Below are positions 51,720-61,459 of a DNA stretch of 64,000 nucleotides, one piece after another. The translations under genes were made by a program, and so were the position numbers. Every line of letters begins with the position of its first letter. The stretch's first letter is position 1. The notes below the pieces were generated by a model that was not told the origin of the DNA, searched no databases, and saw nothing but the letters and a program-made list of their open reading frames with translations. Location: contig VEQL01000003.1 of assembly GCA_018883245.1 (NCBI GenBank), positions 16,478 through 80,477 of the forward strand, in the 5' to 3' direction. Source of the DNA: Chthoniobacterales bacterium. Its GTDB lineage: Bacteria > Verrucomicrobiota > Verrucomicrobiia > Chthoniobacterales > JACTMZ01.

Positions 51720-52934
51720 ATGGCACGCACAAATCTCCATGTCGGATTGGAAATCGGAACGACGAAGGTCGCGGCGGTCATCGCCGAGACGCGCAGTGAC
51801 GGTCTGCTTCGCATCATCGGCAGCGGTGAAGCGCCCTCCCGCGGGGTGCGCAAAGGCGAGATTGTCGATATCGGCAAGATCACTCTTTGCCTGAGCGATG
51901 CGGTGTCCGAGGCGGAGGAGAAGGCCGACCGTGAAATCACCAACGTGGTGGCGGCGGTGACCGGGTCCCACGTGGACAGCCTGAACAACCGCGGAGGGAT
52001 CCAGATCCCCGAGGATCGCGACGAGATCGAGGAGGAGGACATCTACGAGGTGGAGCAGAGCGCGCGCGATGTGAACATCCCCGCGGGGAATGTCTTCCTG
52101 CACACGATCATCCAGCGCTACTACGTGGACGGGCAGGAGGGCGTGGCGAGTCCCCTCGGCATGATCGGCCGGCGGCTCGAGGCGGAATACCATATCGTCC
52201 ACGGGACGAAGACGCGCATCCAAAACAACCTGCGCTGCATCCACGAGGCGAATCTGCGCGTGGTCAATGTCGTCACCAGCGCCGTGGCTTCGGCCCATGC
52301 TGTGCTCGACGAGTCCTCGCGCGAACTCGGGGCGCTGGTCATCGACATCGGCGGCGGCACGACCGACTACATCCTGTTCCGCGACGGTGCCGTGCGCCAG
52401 AGCGGCGTTCTCGCCGTGGGCGGCGACCACATCACCAACGACATCGCCATCGGCCTGCGTGTGCCGACCAAGTGGGCGGAAAAAATCAAGGTCGAGCACG
52501 CCGACGTCTCCCCGGGCGCGACGCAGGCGCGCGGCACGATCGAGATGGAGGACCCCACCTATTCCGGAGGAGAGATCGAGCGTCGGAATCTCAACGCCGT
52601 GGCCGAAGCACGGGTGCGCGAACTTTTCACGCTGCTGAAAAGGCGGCTCAGTTTCGACCGTCAGGCCCAGTTCCTCGGCGCTGGAATTTTTCTCACCGGC
52701 GGAACGGCCGAACTCAAGGGTCTTGCCGCGCTGGCGTCCGAGGTTTTCGGCGTGCCGGCGCGCGTGGCCACGCCCCGGCCTTTCCTGGGCCCCGGGATGT
52801 TGTTCGAGAGCCCGCGTTTCAGCACGGCCGTGGGGCTGGTGCTCTTCGCGCAGGCCGCGCAGGACGCGCTCGATGATATTTCCATCTTCGACCGCCTTCG
52901 CAGCAAGTTGGGCAAATTCATCCCCGGACTATGA
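51720..52934 (+). CDS. ftsA: Cell division protein FtsA
   Basis: A 404-residue actin-fold ATPase that tethers FtsZ to the membrane. Phosphate-1 motif VGLEIGTTKVAAVIAE, SHVDSLNNRGG in the 1C domain, phosphate-2 ALVIDIGGGTTDYILF, and adenosine motif IFLTGGTAELKG. The last residues (DRLRSKLGKFIPGL) form the amphipathic membrane-targeting helix. It overlaps ftsZ as ATGA. Confidence 0.95.
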   Translation: MARTNLHVGLEIGTTKVAAVIAETRSDGLLRIIGSGEAPSRGVRKGEIVDIGKITLCLSDAVSEAEEKADREITNVVAAVTGSHVDSLNNRGGIQIPEDRDEIEEEDIYEVEQSARDVNIPAGNVFLHTIIQRYYVDGQEGVASPLGMIGRRLEAEYHIVHGTKTRIQNNLRCIHEANLRVVNVVTSAVASAHAVLDESSRELGALVIDIGGGTTDYILFRDGAVRQSGVLAVGGDHITNDIAIGLRVPTKWAEKIKVEHADVSPGATQARGTIEMEDPTYSGGEIERRNLNAVAEARVRELFTLLKRRLSFDRQAQFLGAGIFLTGGTAELKGLAALASEVFGVPARVATPRPFLGPGMLFESPRFSTAVGLVLFAQAAQDALDDISIFDRLRSKLGKFIPGL

Positions 52935-54169
52935 TCTCCCTCGGCAGCAGCGGCAGCGTGGCGGAACCGTTCGCGCCCGTGACTTCGTTCAAAGTGATCG
53001 GGGTCGGCGGAGCCGGGGTGGCCTTGCTGGAGAAACTTTCGCGCGAGGCTCCGGACTCCGATCTTGTCGCCATGCACACCGATGCGCAGGTGCTGCTGGC
53101 CTCCGCTGCGCCGCGCAAGGTGCAGCTCGGGCGCGAGGCCGCCAAGGGTCTCGGCACCGGCGGCGACCCTTCGCTGGGTGCAGCCGCCGCCCGCGAGAGC
53201 ATCGAGGAAATACGCGGCGAGTGCAGCGGTGCGGAGGTGGTTCTTGTTGTCGCGGGTTTGGGCGGTGGCACGGGGTCCGGCGCCGCGGCCGTCGTGGCGG
53301 AGGAAGCCAAGAAGGCGGGAGCCCTCGTCTTCGGCCTTGCGACACTGCCGTTCACTTTGGAGGGTGCTCAGCGCACCGGGCAGGCCCGCGCGGCGCTCGG
53401 CCGATTGGGACTCCACTGTGCGGCGGTTCTTTGCTTCGAGAACGATCGCATGTCCGAATCTGCGCCGGACGACGCCACGGTCACGCAAGCGTTCGATGCC
53501 GCATCGCAAATCCTCGTCCAAACCGTGCGTGCCCTCGGCCGCATGCTCGGGCTTCCCGCAGTGCTGCGCGTCGGCCCCGATGAACTCCTGCAAATGTTCC
53601 GCGGTGCCGAGGTGCGATGCCATTTCGGTCATGGCGAGGCGTCGGGCTCCGATCGTGCGCGCGAAGCGGTCGAGCAAGCGCTGCGCAGTCCATTGCTGGG
53701 CAACGGCAGGACGCTGTCGGGTCCCGATCATGTGCTGGTGCATGTCACGGGAGACGCCGGTTTGCGCTTGGCGGAAGTCCAATCCGTTCTGCGTCATCTT
53801 TCCCGCCACGCCGATGACTCGGCGCAGATCTTTCTCGGTGTCGGCACCGATCCCCGTGCGGGCGACACGCTCGGTGTGACCATTCTTGCCGGGACAAAGT
53901 CTTCCGGAATGATGGGCGGCGAGGAAATCGGGGAGGCGTTGACGCAGGATGAGGAAAACGCGTTTCCGGACGATGCTGCCGGCAAAACTGGAAAACCCGC
54001 CCGGGGCAAAAGCAAGACAGGCAAGCGCACCGCGGCCGGCCAGACCCAGGAAGAGTTGCCTCTCGACCAAGCCATGCGCGGGCGCTTCAAAGACCTCGAT
54101 CCGACCATGGTCGACGGGCAGGACCTCGACATCCCAGCATTTATTCGGATGCGTATCCGTTTGAAATAG
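52931..54169 (+). CDS. ftsZ: Cell division GTPase FtsZ, strongly divergent
   Basis: 412 residues. The tubulin signature AGLGGGTGSGAA (about 110-121), KVQLGREAAKGLGTGGDP and the C-terminal FtsA-binding peptide LDIPAFIRMR identify FtsZ. Several sites differ from typical FtsZ. The first loop is GVGGAGV in place of GGGGGNA. NTDAQ is HTDAQ. The T7 loop, normally NxDFADV with the two Asp that complete the neighbouring subunit's GTPase site, reads VGPDELLQMF (about 214-223), with the second Asp replaced by Leu. A Lys/Gly/Thr-rich linker (about 340-370) precedes the tail. Position after ftsQ-ftsA leaves little doubt of its role. Reduced GTPase is inference. Confidence 0.92.
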   Translation: MISLGSSGSVAEPFAPVTSFKVIGVGGAGVALLEKLSREAPDSDLVAMHTDAQVLLASAAPRKVQLGREAAKGLGTGGDPSLGAAAARESIEEIRGECSGAEVVLVVAGLGGGTGSGAAAVVAEEAKKAGALVFGLATLPFTLEGAQRTGQARAALGRLGLHCAAVLCFENDRMSESAPDDATVTQAFDAASQILVQTVRALGRMLGLPAVLRVGPDELLQMFRGAEVRCHFGHGEASGSDRAREAVEQALRSPLLGNGRTLSGPDHVLVHVTGDAGLRLAEVQSVLRHLSRHADDSAQIFLGVGTDPRAGDTLGVTILAGTKSSGMMGGEEIGEALTQDEENAFPDDAAGKTGKPARGKSKTGKRTAAGQTQEELPLDQAMRGRFKDLDPTMVDGQDLDIPAFIRMRIRLK

Positions 54170-54187
54170 TGCTAGCCTCCGGGCTGC

Positions 54188-56761
54188 ATGAGACCCGACC
54201 GCTTCACCCAGAAAATGCAGGAGGCGCTCAACGCTTCCGCCGATCTGACCGGCAAACTTCACCAGCAGGAAATCGGCAACGAGCAGTTCCTTCTCGCCCT
54301 TCTCGAACAGTCGGAGGGTGTCGCTGTGCCCCTGCTGCAAAAGGTCGGGGTTTCGGTGGCGCGGTTGCGCGAACAACTGAACGCGGAACTGGCCCGCCGG
54401 CCCAAGATTTCCGGTGCGGTCGGGCAGCCCCATATCGGGAACGACTTGCGCAAAACCCTGGAGGCGGCCGAAGCCGTGATGGCGAAGCTCAAGGACGAAT
54501 ATCTCAGCGCCGAACATTACCTTCTCGCCCTCTCCCAAGCCTCGGACACGGCGGGCAAGTTGCTTCGTGAGGACGGCGCGACCCACGACAAGTTGATGCA
54601 GGCGTTGGTCGAGGTGCGCGGATCTCAGCGTGTGACCGACCAGAACCCCGAGGAAAAATACCAGGCGTTGCAAAAATACGGGCGCGATCTGACGGACCTC
54701 GCCAAAAGAGGGAAAATCGACCCTGTCATCGGACGCGACGAGGAAATCCGCCGGACCATGCAAGTGCTCTCGCGGCGGACGAAGAACAACCCGGTTCTCA
54801 TCGGCGAGCCCGGCGTGGGCAAGACGGCGATTGTCGAGGGTCTGGCGCGGCGGATTGTGAGCGGGGATGTGCCGGATTCGCTGAAGAACAAAAAGATCAT
54901 CGCCATGGACATCGGGGCGATGATTGCCGGCGCGAAATTCCGCGGAGAATTCGAAGAGCGGCTCAAGGCATTCCTCAAAGAGGTCACATCCTCGGAAGGG
55001 CAGATCATCCTCTTTATCGACGAGCTTCACACCATCGTGGGTGCGGGGGCGGCCGAGGGATCGGCCGACGCGTCAAACATGCTCAAGCCGCAGTTGGCTC
55101 GTGGAGAGCTGCGCACCATCGGGGCGACGACGCTCGATGAATACCGAAAATACATCGAAAAAGATGCCGCCCTCGAGCGCCGCTTTCAGCCGGTGATGGT
55201 GAACGAACCGAGCGTCGAGGATACCATCGCGATCCTGCGCGGATTGAAGGAGCGCTACGAGGTTCACCACGGGGTTCGCATCCAGGACAGCGCCCTGGTC
55301 GGTGCGGCCGTGCTCAGCGACCGCTACATCAGCGACCGCTTCCTGCCCGACAAGGCGGTCGACCTCATCGACGAGGCCGCTTCGCGCCTGAAGATCGAGT
55401 TGGACTCGATGCCCACGGAACTCGACAAGCTCGAGCGGGAGATCATGCAGGGCGAGATGGAACGCACCGCGCTGAAGAAGGAAAAGGATTCCGCCAGCAA
55501 GGAGCGCCTGGCGAAGTTGGAAAAAGAACTCGCCGACCTCAAGGAACAGGGCTCGAAGCTCAAAGCCCAGTGGCAGAACGAGAAGAAGCAAGTCACCGAG
55601 TCGCGCAAGCTCGCCGAGCAGGTCGAGGATCTCAAGAACCAGCTCGAAATGGCCCAGCGCCAAGGCGATTACGCCAAAGCGAGCGAGATTCAATACGGCA
55701 AAATTCCCGAACTCACGGCGAAGCTCGAGGCGCACAACAAAAAGCTCGCCAAGGAAGGCGGCGGTCAGCTCCTGCGCGAGGAAGTCACCGAGGACGATGT
55801 GGCGAAAGTCGTATCCACTTGGACCGGCATTCCCGTCTCCCGCCTGCAGGAAGGCGAAAGACAAAAACTCGTCAAAATGGAGGAGCGCCTCATGGAGCGT
55901 GTGGTCGGCCAGACGCAGGCGATCAAGTCGGTCTCAAACGCCGTGCGCCGCGCGCGAGCGGGCTTGCAGGACGAGAACCGCCCCATCGGGTCATTCATGT
56001 TCCTCGGACCCACCGGTGTCGGAAAAACCGAGCTTTGCAAAGCTCTGGCGGAATTCCTTTTCGACAACGAGAACTCCATCGTCCGTTTGGACATGAGCGA
56101 ATACATGGAGAAGCACACCGTCGCGCGCCTTATCGGCGCCCCCCCGGGTTACGTCGGATACGACGAGGGTGGCCAGCTGACCGAGGCCGTCCGTCGCCAT
56201 CCTTATTCCGTCGTCCTCTTCGACGAGGTGGAAAAAGCGCACGGCGATGTGTTCAACGTTCTACTGCAGGTTCTCGACGACGGTCGCATCACCGACGGCC
56301 AAGGGCGCACGGTGGATTTCAAGAACACCGTGATCATCATGACTTCCAACATCGGCAGCCAATACATCATGGAAGATCTGCCGGTCGATGAGCGCAACCG
56401 CCGCGTGATGGAAGCGCTGCGTGGTCACTTCCGTCCCGAGTTTCTCAACCGCATCGATGAAACGATCATTTTCGACCGCCTCACGGACAAAGAAATCGCG
56501 AGCATTGTCGATATCCAGCTCAAGCGGCTGCTCAAGCGTCTCGACCAGCAGAACATCCGGCTGACGCTCACGGACAAAGCCAGGAAATTCCTGGCCAAGG
56601 AAGGCTACGATCCGGCCTATGGAGCGCGTCCACTCAAGCGCGTGATCCAGCAGGAAATCCTGAACCCGCTCAGCTCGGCGATTTTGGACGGTGCCTTCGG
56701 CGAGGGCGATTCCATCGTTGCCGACCTCGACAAGGACCATCTCGAGTTCAGCAAGAAATAG
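54188..56761 (+). CDS. clpB: ATP-dependent disaggregase ClpB
   Basis: A full-length 857-residue Hsp100. Clp N domain (about 1-145), first AAA+ with Walker [16 protein letters not shown] and Walker [13 protein letters not shown], the middle coiled-coil domain (about 400-525, Glu/Lys/Leu-rich), and second AAA+ with [17 protein letters not shown] and [11 protein letters not shown]. The M-domain identifies ClpB rather than ClpC or ClpA. It rescues aggregated proteins with DnaK. A TAGCCT -10-like box at 54173-54178 is nine bases before the ATG, so it may have its own promoter although it lies only 18 bases after ftsZ. Confidence 0.97.
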   Translation: MRPDRFTQKMQEALNASADLTGKLHQQEIGNEQFLLALLEQSEGVAVPLLQKVGVSVARLREQLNAELARRPKISGAVGQPHIGNDLRKTLEAAEAVMAKLKDEYLSAEHYLLALSQASDTAGKLLREDGATHDKLMQALVEVRGSQRVTDQNPEEKYQALQKYGRDLTDLAKRGKIDPVIGRDEEIRRTMQVLSRRTKNNPVLIGEPGVGKTAIVEGLARRIVSGDVPDSLKNKKIIAMDIGAMIAGAKFRGEFEERLKAFLKEVTSSEGQIILFIDELHTIVGAGAAEGSADASNMLKPQLARGELRTIGATTLDEYRKYIEKDAALERRFQPVMVNEPSVEDTIAILRGLKERYEVHHGVRIQDSALVGAAVLSDRYISDRFLPDKAVDLIDEAASRLKIELDSMPTELDKLEREIMQGEMERTALKKEKDSASKERLAKLEKELADLKEQGSKLKAQWQNEKKQVTESRKLAEQVEDLKNQLEMAQRQGDYAKASEIQYGKIPELTAKLEAHNKKLAKEGGGQLLREEVTEDDVAKVVSTWTGIPVSRLQEGERQKLVKMEERLMERVVGQTQAIKSVSNAVRRARAGLQDENRPIGSFMFLGPTGVGKTELCKALAEFLFDNENSIVRLDMSEYMEKHTVARLIGAPPGYVGYDEGGQLTEAVRRHPYSVVLFDEVEKAHGDVFNVLLQVLDDGRITDGQGRTVDFKNTVIIMTSNIGSQYIMEDLPVDERNRRVMEALRGHFRPEFLNRIDETIIFDRLTDKEIASIVDIQLKRLLKRLDQQNIRLTLTDKARKFLAKEGYDPAYGARPLKRVIQQEILNPLSSAILDGAFGEGDSIVADLDKDHLEFSKK

Positions 56762-56782
56762 AGTCCGGTCGATTCGTGCGTG

Positions 56783-58060
56783 TCAGCCCAGCCTCGGCGA
56801 GGAAGAGCCTCCGCCGAGATTGAGGGGAAGAGCGAGCACATGCCGTCGAAGGAGATCGAGTGCCGCGCTGGTGGCCATGTGCTTGAAGGTCGCGCGATCG
56901 AGCGGGAAGTAACAACGGCGCACGACAGTCTCATGTCCTTTGGCTGCGAGAGCGACAAACACTGTGCCGACAGGCTTGGTTTCGCTGCCGCCCCCCGGTC
57001 CGGCGATGCCGGTGGTGGATAGCGCCGCGTCGGCTCCGGAAATGCGCCGTGCGCCTTCGGCCATGGCAACCGCGACCGGTTCGCTCACCGCCCCGTGGGC
57101 TTCAATAAGATCATGCGGCACCCCGAGGGCGCGTTGCTTCTCTTTGTTGGAATAGGTCACATAACCGGCAAGAAACACTTCCGATGCGCCCGGCACGTTG
57201 GTGATGCGTCCGGCCAAGGTGCCGCCGGTGCACGACTCGGCGAGGGCGAGCGTGAGCTTCCTTTCACGCAGCAGACCGACAACCGCGTTTTCCAGCGGTT
57301 CGCCGTCCGAATAGATCCATTCTCCCATGGCCGTGCGCACCCGCGAATCGACCGACGCGATGATATCCGGCGGCCCGATGAGGCGGAAATCCACCTCCGA
57401 CGGACGCGCGCAGTAGCCGACCTCCAAGTCGCCGCGCTCTTCGAGTTCTTTCCCGATGCGTTCCTCGACTTGGCTCTCGCCGATGCCCGTCAGGCGGTAG
57501 ATCCTGCGCTCGCGCAAGGACGACGGCGGCAGAACGGATCGCAACTTTGGCAGCACGTGGTCGTTCACCATGGGTCGCAGTTCGCGTGGCGGTCCGGGAA
57601 GAAGGAGCAGGTGCCGCGCTTTGCGCCCGCCGAGGACGGACGGTGAAAAGTAAAGCCCCGGCGCCGTGCCGTGGGGATTCGGCAGGATTTCCGCGCCGAC
57701 GGGAACCATGGCTTGGCGGGCGACACGGTCGGCCATGGGAAGTCCGCGCCGTGCGAAACGTTCGCGGATCCCCGATAAAATGTGTTCGTCGGGCAGTAGC
57801 GGCAAGCCGAGCAGTTCCGCTGCCGCCTCGCGCGTGATGTCGTCCGTCGTCGGTCCAAGCCCGCCGGTCGCGAAAACGAGGTCCGCGCGATCGAGGGCGG
57901 AGTCCAAGGCATCGCGAATGGGTGGTCCGTCGGGGACGCACACTTGGCGCGCGATTGTGATCCCGTATGGTTCCAGCTCGCCCGCCAAGTAACCAAGGTG
58001 CGTGTTCGTGACCAATCCCAGAAGGAGTTCGGAACCGGTGTTGATGACTTCGGCTTGCAT
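56783..58060 (-). CDS. cinA: CinA family protein (ADP-ribose/NMN-type, two-domain)
   Basis: 425 residues. N-terminal molybdopterin-binding-like domain (AEVINTGSELLLG, FATGGLGPTTDD, HGTAPGLYF). C-terminal CinA domain with ALAESCTGGTLAGRITN, the NMN deamidase (PncC) motif, and GIAGPGGGSETKPVGTVFVA. Two-domain CinA proteins recycle NMN and ADP-ribose from NAD breakdown. The ATG at 58060 overlaps the stop of the SirB1-like gene (ATGA). nadC, an NAD synthesis gene, lies two genes upstream on the same strand. The first nine residues of a longer frame are ignored. Confidence 0.92.
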   Translation of the reverse strand: MQAEVINTGSELLLGLVTNTHLGYLAGELEPYGITIARQVCVPDGPPIRDALDSALDRADLVFATGGLGPTTDDITREAAAELLGLPLLPDEHILSGIRERFARRGLPMADRVARQAMVPVGAEILPNPHGTAPGLYFSPSVLGGRKARHLLLLPGPPRELRPMVNDHVLPKLRSVLPPSSLRERRIYRLTGIGESQVEERIGKELEERGDLEVGYCARPSEVDFRLIGPPDIIASVDSRVRTAMGEWIYSDGEPLENAVVGLLRERKLTLALAESCTGGTLAGRITNVPGASEVFLAGYVTYSNKEKQRALGVPHDLIEAHGAVSEPVAVAMAEGARRISGADAALSTTGIAGPGGGSETKPVGTVFVALAAKGHETVVRRCYFPLDRATFKHMATSAALDLLRRHVLALPLNLGGGSSSPRLG

Positions 58061-58884
58061 CAGGTGTGGACGAGAAGACGGCTCCAATGTTTGAGCAGTG
58101 CGTATTTGGCGCCGTCACCCTTGTGGTGCGACACGTAAAGGAGATTGGCGAGGATGCGGGTGAGAATTTGCCTCGGTCCGGTCGCAGCCAGATGCCAATC
58201 CTCCAGGCGCTGACTCTGCCGGCGCAGGATTTCCTCGCAGTCGCCGCGCCCGAGAATGCGCCCGTGGTGGAACGGGTCAAACATGACTTCCCCGTGACGG
58301 GCGAGAAAGTGCCCCGGAAGGTTGATGCCTTCCACCGGCGCCCCGGCTTGCTGGCCGACGAGCATGTAAACCAGCGTGAGCGTGATCGGTATGCCCTTGC
58401 GCGAATCCAGGACGCAAGGCAGCAGCGAGTTGCATTCGTTGTAGTAGTCGTCCGTGTTCCCGCCGAAAAGAAGTTCGCCTCCAAGGAAGGCGGCCATCAT
58501 TTCCACGCGTTGGCGGTCCGAATCGGCGCGCCGCAAGCGCCGGCGTAGTTCGGCCCCCCAAGCGCCGATGCGCTGACGGTAGGGCGCAAGCTCGACGCCG
58601 CGCATCATGGCGGCCGACAAGAGCCATGCCGCTTCTTCAAGGTCGGACTGGTCGGTGAAGTGCGCGCAGAGGTGTTCAAAGCGTGCGAGGGCCTCGTTCT
58701 GCACGACCTCGTGGAGGACGTCGCGGGCGTGCAGCGCGGCGGCCGGGTCATCACACGACGCCAGGTCGCGGAGGTCATCAAGATTCCCGGAGCCATCAAG
58801 GACAAGCTGCTCCTTGACCAGACGCACGGTCTGCTCGTCATCGTCGGAGAGGAGACGCACCAAAGCTTCTTTTTGCGGGTGCAT
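58060..58884 (-). CDS. SirB1/transglutaminase-like (UPF0162) protein
   Basis: 274 residues. The core YYNECNSLLPCVLDSRKGIP, followed by ITLTLVYMLVG, is diagnostic of the SirB1/YchA family (transglutaminase-like fold), with GINLPGHFLARHGEVMFDPF carrying the His. The N-terminal 90 residues are helical and HEAT-like (RLLSDDDEQTVRLVKEQLVL). The family's biochemical role is unclear. Coupled to cinA by ATGA overlap. Confidence 0.85.
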   Translation of the reverse strand: MHPQKEALVRLLSDDDEQTVRLVKEQLVLDGSGNLDDLRDLASCDDPAAALHARDVLHEVVQNEALARFEHLCAHFTDQSDLEEAAWLLSAAMMRGVELAPYRQRIGAWGAELRRRLRRADSDRQRVEMMAAFLGGELLFGGNTDDYYNECNSLLPCVLDSRKGIPITLTLVYMLVGQQAGAPVEGINLPGHFLARHGEVMFDPFHHGRILGRGDCEEILRRQSQRLEDWHLAATGPRQILTRILANLLYVSHHKGDGAKYALLKHWSRLLVHT

Positions 58885-58896
58885 GCGCTAAGAAGC

Positions 58897-58925
58897 CAAT
58901 TAAGCAGGTCGGACGGCGAAGGCAA
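58897..58925 (-). promoter_or_regulatory. Possible promoter of the SirB1-like/cinA pair
   Basis: On the minus strand, TTGCCT (58925-58920), a 17-nt spacer and TAATTG (58902-58897), then 12 bases to the ATG at 58884. It sits in the 80-base space after nadC. Confidence 0.35.
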
Positions 58926-58964
58926 GGATGCGGCTCGCGTCGTCTCGGAAGTTCGCGTCCACGC

Positions 58965-59810
58965 CTACGGCCGGGATAGCTCCATCGAGAAATCGACGGC
59001 TCGCGCGGAGTGGGTGAGGGCGCCTACGGATATGCAGTCGATGCCGGTCTCCGCGATGGAGCGCACCGTCTGCAAGCCCACACCGCCGCTGGCTTCGAGC
59101 AGGATCCTGCGTGAGCCGCGGATCCGGACAGCCTCGCGCAATTGGTCGTTGGTCATGTTGTCGAGGAGAATGATGTCGATGCCGCGAAGTTCGCAGAGCA
59201 TCGAGACCTGTGAGAGTGTGTCCGCTTCGATTTCGACCGTGATGCCGGGGCGTCGTTTCTTTGCCTCGTCGATGGCGTTTTGGAGCCCGGCCGCGTCGCC
59301 GGTGACGGCAAGGTGATTGTCCTTGGCGAGCACCCGGTCGAACAATCCGAAGCGGTGGTTGGTTCCCCCGCCGGAACGGACGGCGAGGCGCTCGAATTCG
59401 CGGAGTCCGGGTGTGGTTTTGCGCGTGTCGAGAATGACTGCTCCGGTTCCGGCTACCGCATCAACGAAGGCGCGTGTCAGCGTGGCGATCCCGCTGAGGC
59501 GTTGCAGGAAATTCAGTGCCGTGCGTTCGGCGGCCAGAAGAGCCCGGGTCGGGCCGCGGGCGGTGAGAACGATGTCGCCCGGCCCGATGCGTTGCCCATC
59601 GTGCTTCGCCTCTCCGATCTTTGTGTCGGGATCGACCAAGCGGAAGACTTCGGCCGCCACCACGTTGCCGGCGAGGATTGCGCTTTCTTTGGCGATGATG
59701 TTGGCGGTCGATGTGTGGTCGTGCGGAATGAAGCACTCGGACGTGATGTCGCCCGAGCCGAGGTCCTCGGCCAGAGCTCGACGTATATTTTCAACGGCCG
59801 ACGGGCTCAT
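58965..59810 (-). CDS. nadC: Nicotinate-nucleotide pyrophosphorylase (carboxylating)
   Basis: 281 residues. It converts quinolinate and PRPP to nicotinic acid mononucleotide in NAD synthesis. Conserved: EDLGSGDITSE at the N-terminus, NFLQRLSGIAT, ILDTRKTTPGLREFE, VRSGGGTNHRFGL and a C-terminal LLEASGGVGLQTVRSIAETG. Its start overlaps the 3' end of the RNase D gene by 20 bases. Confidence 0.96.
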   Translation of the reverse strand: MSPSAVENIRRALAEDLGSGDITSECFIPHDHTSTANIIAKESAILAGNVVAAEVFRLVDPDTKIGEAKHDGQRIGPGDIVLTARGPTRALLAAERTALNFLQRLSGIATLTRAFVDAVAGTGAVILDTRKTTPGLREFERLAVRSGGGTNHRFGLFDRVLAKDNHLAVTGDAAGLQNAIDEAKKRRPGITVEIEADTLSQVSMLCELRGIDIILLDNMTNDQLREAVRIRGSRRILLEASGGVGLQTVRSIAETGIDCISVGALTHSARAVDFSMELSRP

Positions 59811-60852
59811 CGATTTGCAGAAGCTCGCGCTGCCACGGCAGAAGGCGGGCGCCGTTCTGTTGGGCGACCGACATCAGAGTCATTCTCGAGGCGATAAGTG
59901 CGGGGTCGATCGCGAGTTGTCTGGCCACGGTGTCGCGCTTTTCCCGCAGTTGCTCGAAAAGACGGCAGGCGGCGTTGCTGGGGCGCGGCTTGCGCTCGCG
60001 CTCGAAGACGGGCCATTCGCTTTCGGGAAGATCGAGGGCGGAACGCAGGGTTTCCCTGAACCGGGCGTAGCGCGCCGGGGGCATGCGGTGGGCCTCCACT
60101 TTGTGTCCGGCAACCGCATTGCGGGCGGCATCGATCAGGCGGTCGTTGGAAATGACGTGGAACGTCGGGCGATCCCAGGCACTGGCCTCGGACTCGCGCC
60201 AATGCCAGAGGGCGCGAAGGACGGCGGATTCGCGCGGTGAAAGTTTGCTGCTGCCGTTGATGCGCCATGCGCTCTCGGGGTCGCGCTCGCGCGGTTCGCG
60301 TGCGCTTTGGACCATGGCGTCGCGCGATTGCAGATACCATTTCCAGCGTCCGAGTTCGCGGAGACGGTTTTCCAGGATTTCCGCCAGTGGCAGGAGATAC
60401 CGCACGTCGTTCAGCGCGTATTCTTCCATGCGCGGGGGCAGCGGGCGGCGCCCCCAGTCCGCGCGTTGCGACGCCTTGCAGAGCGCCACGCCGAAATACT
60501 TCTGCACGAGCGCCGCGTAGCCGATCTGTTCGAGGCCGGCAAAACGTGCCGCGATCGAAGTGTCGAAAATGTCGCGCGCGTCGAACGATCCGTGGCGTCC
60601 GAGAAGGCGCAGATCATAGTCGGCGCCGTGGATGACGAGGGTGTGGCGCGCGAGAGAGGCATAGAAATCCGAGAGGTCTGTGCCGTCCGCCAGCGGATCC
60701 ACGAGCCATACGCCGTCGGGCGACGAGACCTGCACGAGGCAGATTTTTTCCCGGTAGCTGTGCAGGCTGTCGGCCTCGGTATCGAGCCCGATGGTCTTGT
60801 GGCGCGCGAGTTGTCCGGTGAACTCGGCGAGTTTTTCCCGGGTGGAGATCAA
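59791..60852 (-). CDS. rnd: Ribonuclease D-like 3'-5' exonuclease with HRDC domain
   Basis: 353 residues. A DEDDy exonuclease: Exo I GLDTEADSLHSYR, Exo II HGADYDLRLL, Exo III EYALNDVRYLLPL (Tyr-x3-Asp). A C-terminal HRDC-like region follows (ESAVLRALWHWRESEASAWDR). It trims tRNA and other RNA 3' ends. I use the TTG at 60852, which overlaps the nuoC stop (TTGA) and stands just before the conserved fold. The frame continues upstream, but only as the shadow of nuoC. The C-terminus overlaps the nadC start. Confidence 0.88.
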   Translation of the reverse strand: MISTREKLAEFTGQLARHKTIGLDTEADSLHSYREKICLVQVSSPDGVWLVDPLADGTDLSDFYASLARHTLVIHGADYDLRLLGRHGSFDARDIFDTSIAARFAGLEQIGYAALVQKYFGVALCKASQRADWGRRPLPPRMEEYALNDVRYLLPLAEILENRLRELGRWKWYLQSRDAMVQSAREPRERDPESAWRINGSSKLSPRESAVLRALWHWRESEASAWDRPTFHVISNDRLIDAARNAVAGHKVEAHRMPPARYARFRETLRSALDLPESEWPVFERERKPRPSNAACRLFEQLREKRDTVARQLAIDPALIASRMTLMSVAQQNGARLLPWQRELLQIDEPVGR

Positions 60853-61457
60853 GGTTCCGCTTGGAATGCCCGGTCGGGCGGAGCGTCCCCCGCCCGGCGC
60901 GCGCGCGGTTCGCGGACTTCGGTGGTGCCATCGACCGACGCCGTGACGAACGGTCCGCCGGCTAGCGGGGCGGGTTCGGTGAAGGCGACATCGGGCACGT
61001 CGCTGAATTTGCCCTCGAGCGGGAAGTCCTTGCGCAGCGGATGGAACGGGTAGCCCTCCCACATAAGGATGCGGCGCAGGTCGGGATGTCCGTCAAACTT
61101 GATGCCCATCATGTCCCACACCTCGCGTTCGTGCCAATTCGCGGTCGGCCAAAGGTCGCAGACCGTGCGAACGCAAGGCTCCTCGGCAACAGCGGTGGTT
61201 TTAAGCCGCAGGTGCGTCCGTCCGGCGAGAGAGTATAGCTCGTAAACCACTTCGTAGCGGGGTTCGTGCTCGAAATGGTCCACGCTGGAAATGTCGAGGA
61301 GCAGATCGAACCCGAGTTCGTCCTTGCAGAAAGCGCAGACGGCATGGATCGCGTCCGGCCTGAGCGTCAGCGTCAGCTCGCCGCGGAATTCGGTTTTTCC
61401 GGTGATCGACTCCGCGAAGCGCGAAGAAAGGACGTCGCTGAGTTCGGCGGGTGTCAT
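60849..61457 (-). CDS. nuoC: NADH-quinone oxidoreductase subunit C
   Basis: 202 residues of the complex I peripheral arm (30-kDa subunit). Typical stretch: ANWHEREVWDMMGIKFDGHP, then DLRRILMWEGYPFHPLRKDF. After this signature it has a Pro/Ala/Arg-rich tail of about 45 residues. It follows nuoB by two bases. The expected next gene nuoD is missing: RNase D follows instead. Confidence 0.95.
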   Translation of the reverse strand: MTPAELSDVLSSRFAESITGKTEFRGELTLTLRPDAIHAVCAFCKDELGFDLLLDISSVDHFEHEPRYEVVYELYSLAGRTHLRLKTTAVAEEPCVRTVCDLWPTANWHEREVWDMMGIKFDGHPDLRRILMWEGYPFHPLRKDFPLEGKFSDVPDVAFTEPAPLAGGPFVTASVDGTTEVREPRARRAGDAPPDRAFQAEP

Positions 61458-61459
61458 TC

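Noticed and set aside
52661..55030. 789-codon minus-strand frame opposite ftsA, ftsZ and clpB
   Set aside because: Same reason: it is antisense to conserved genes and crosses three gene boundaries.
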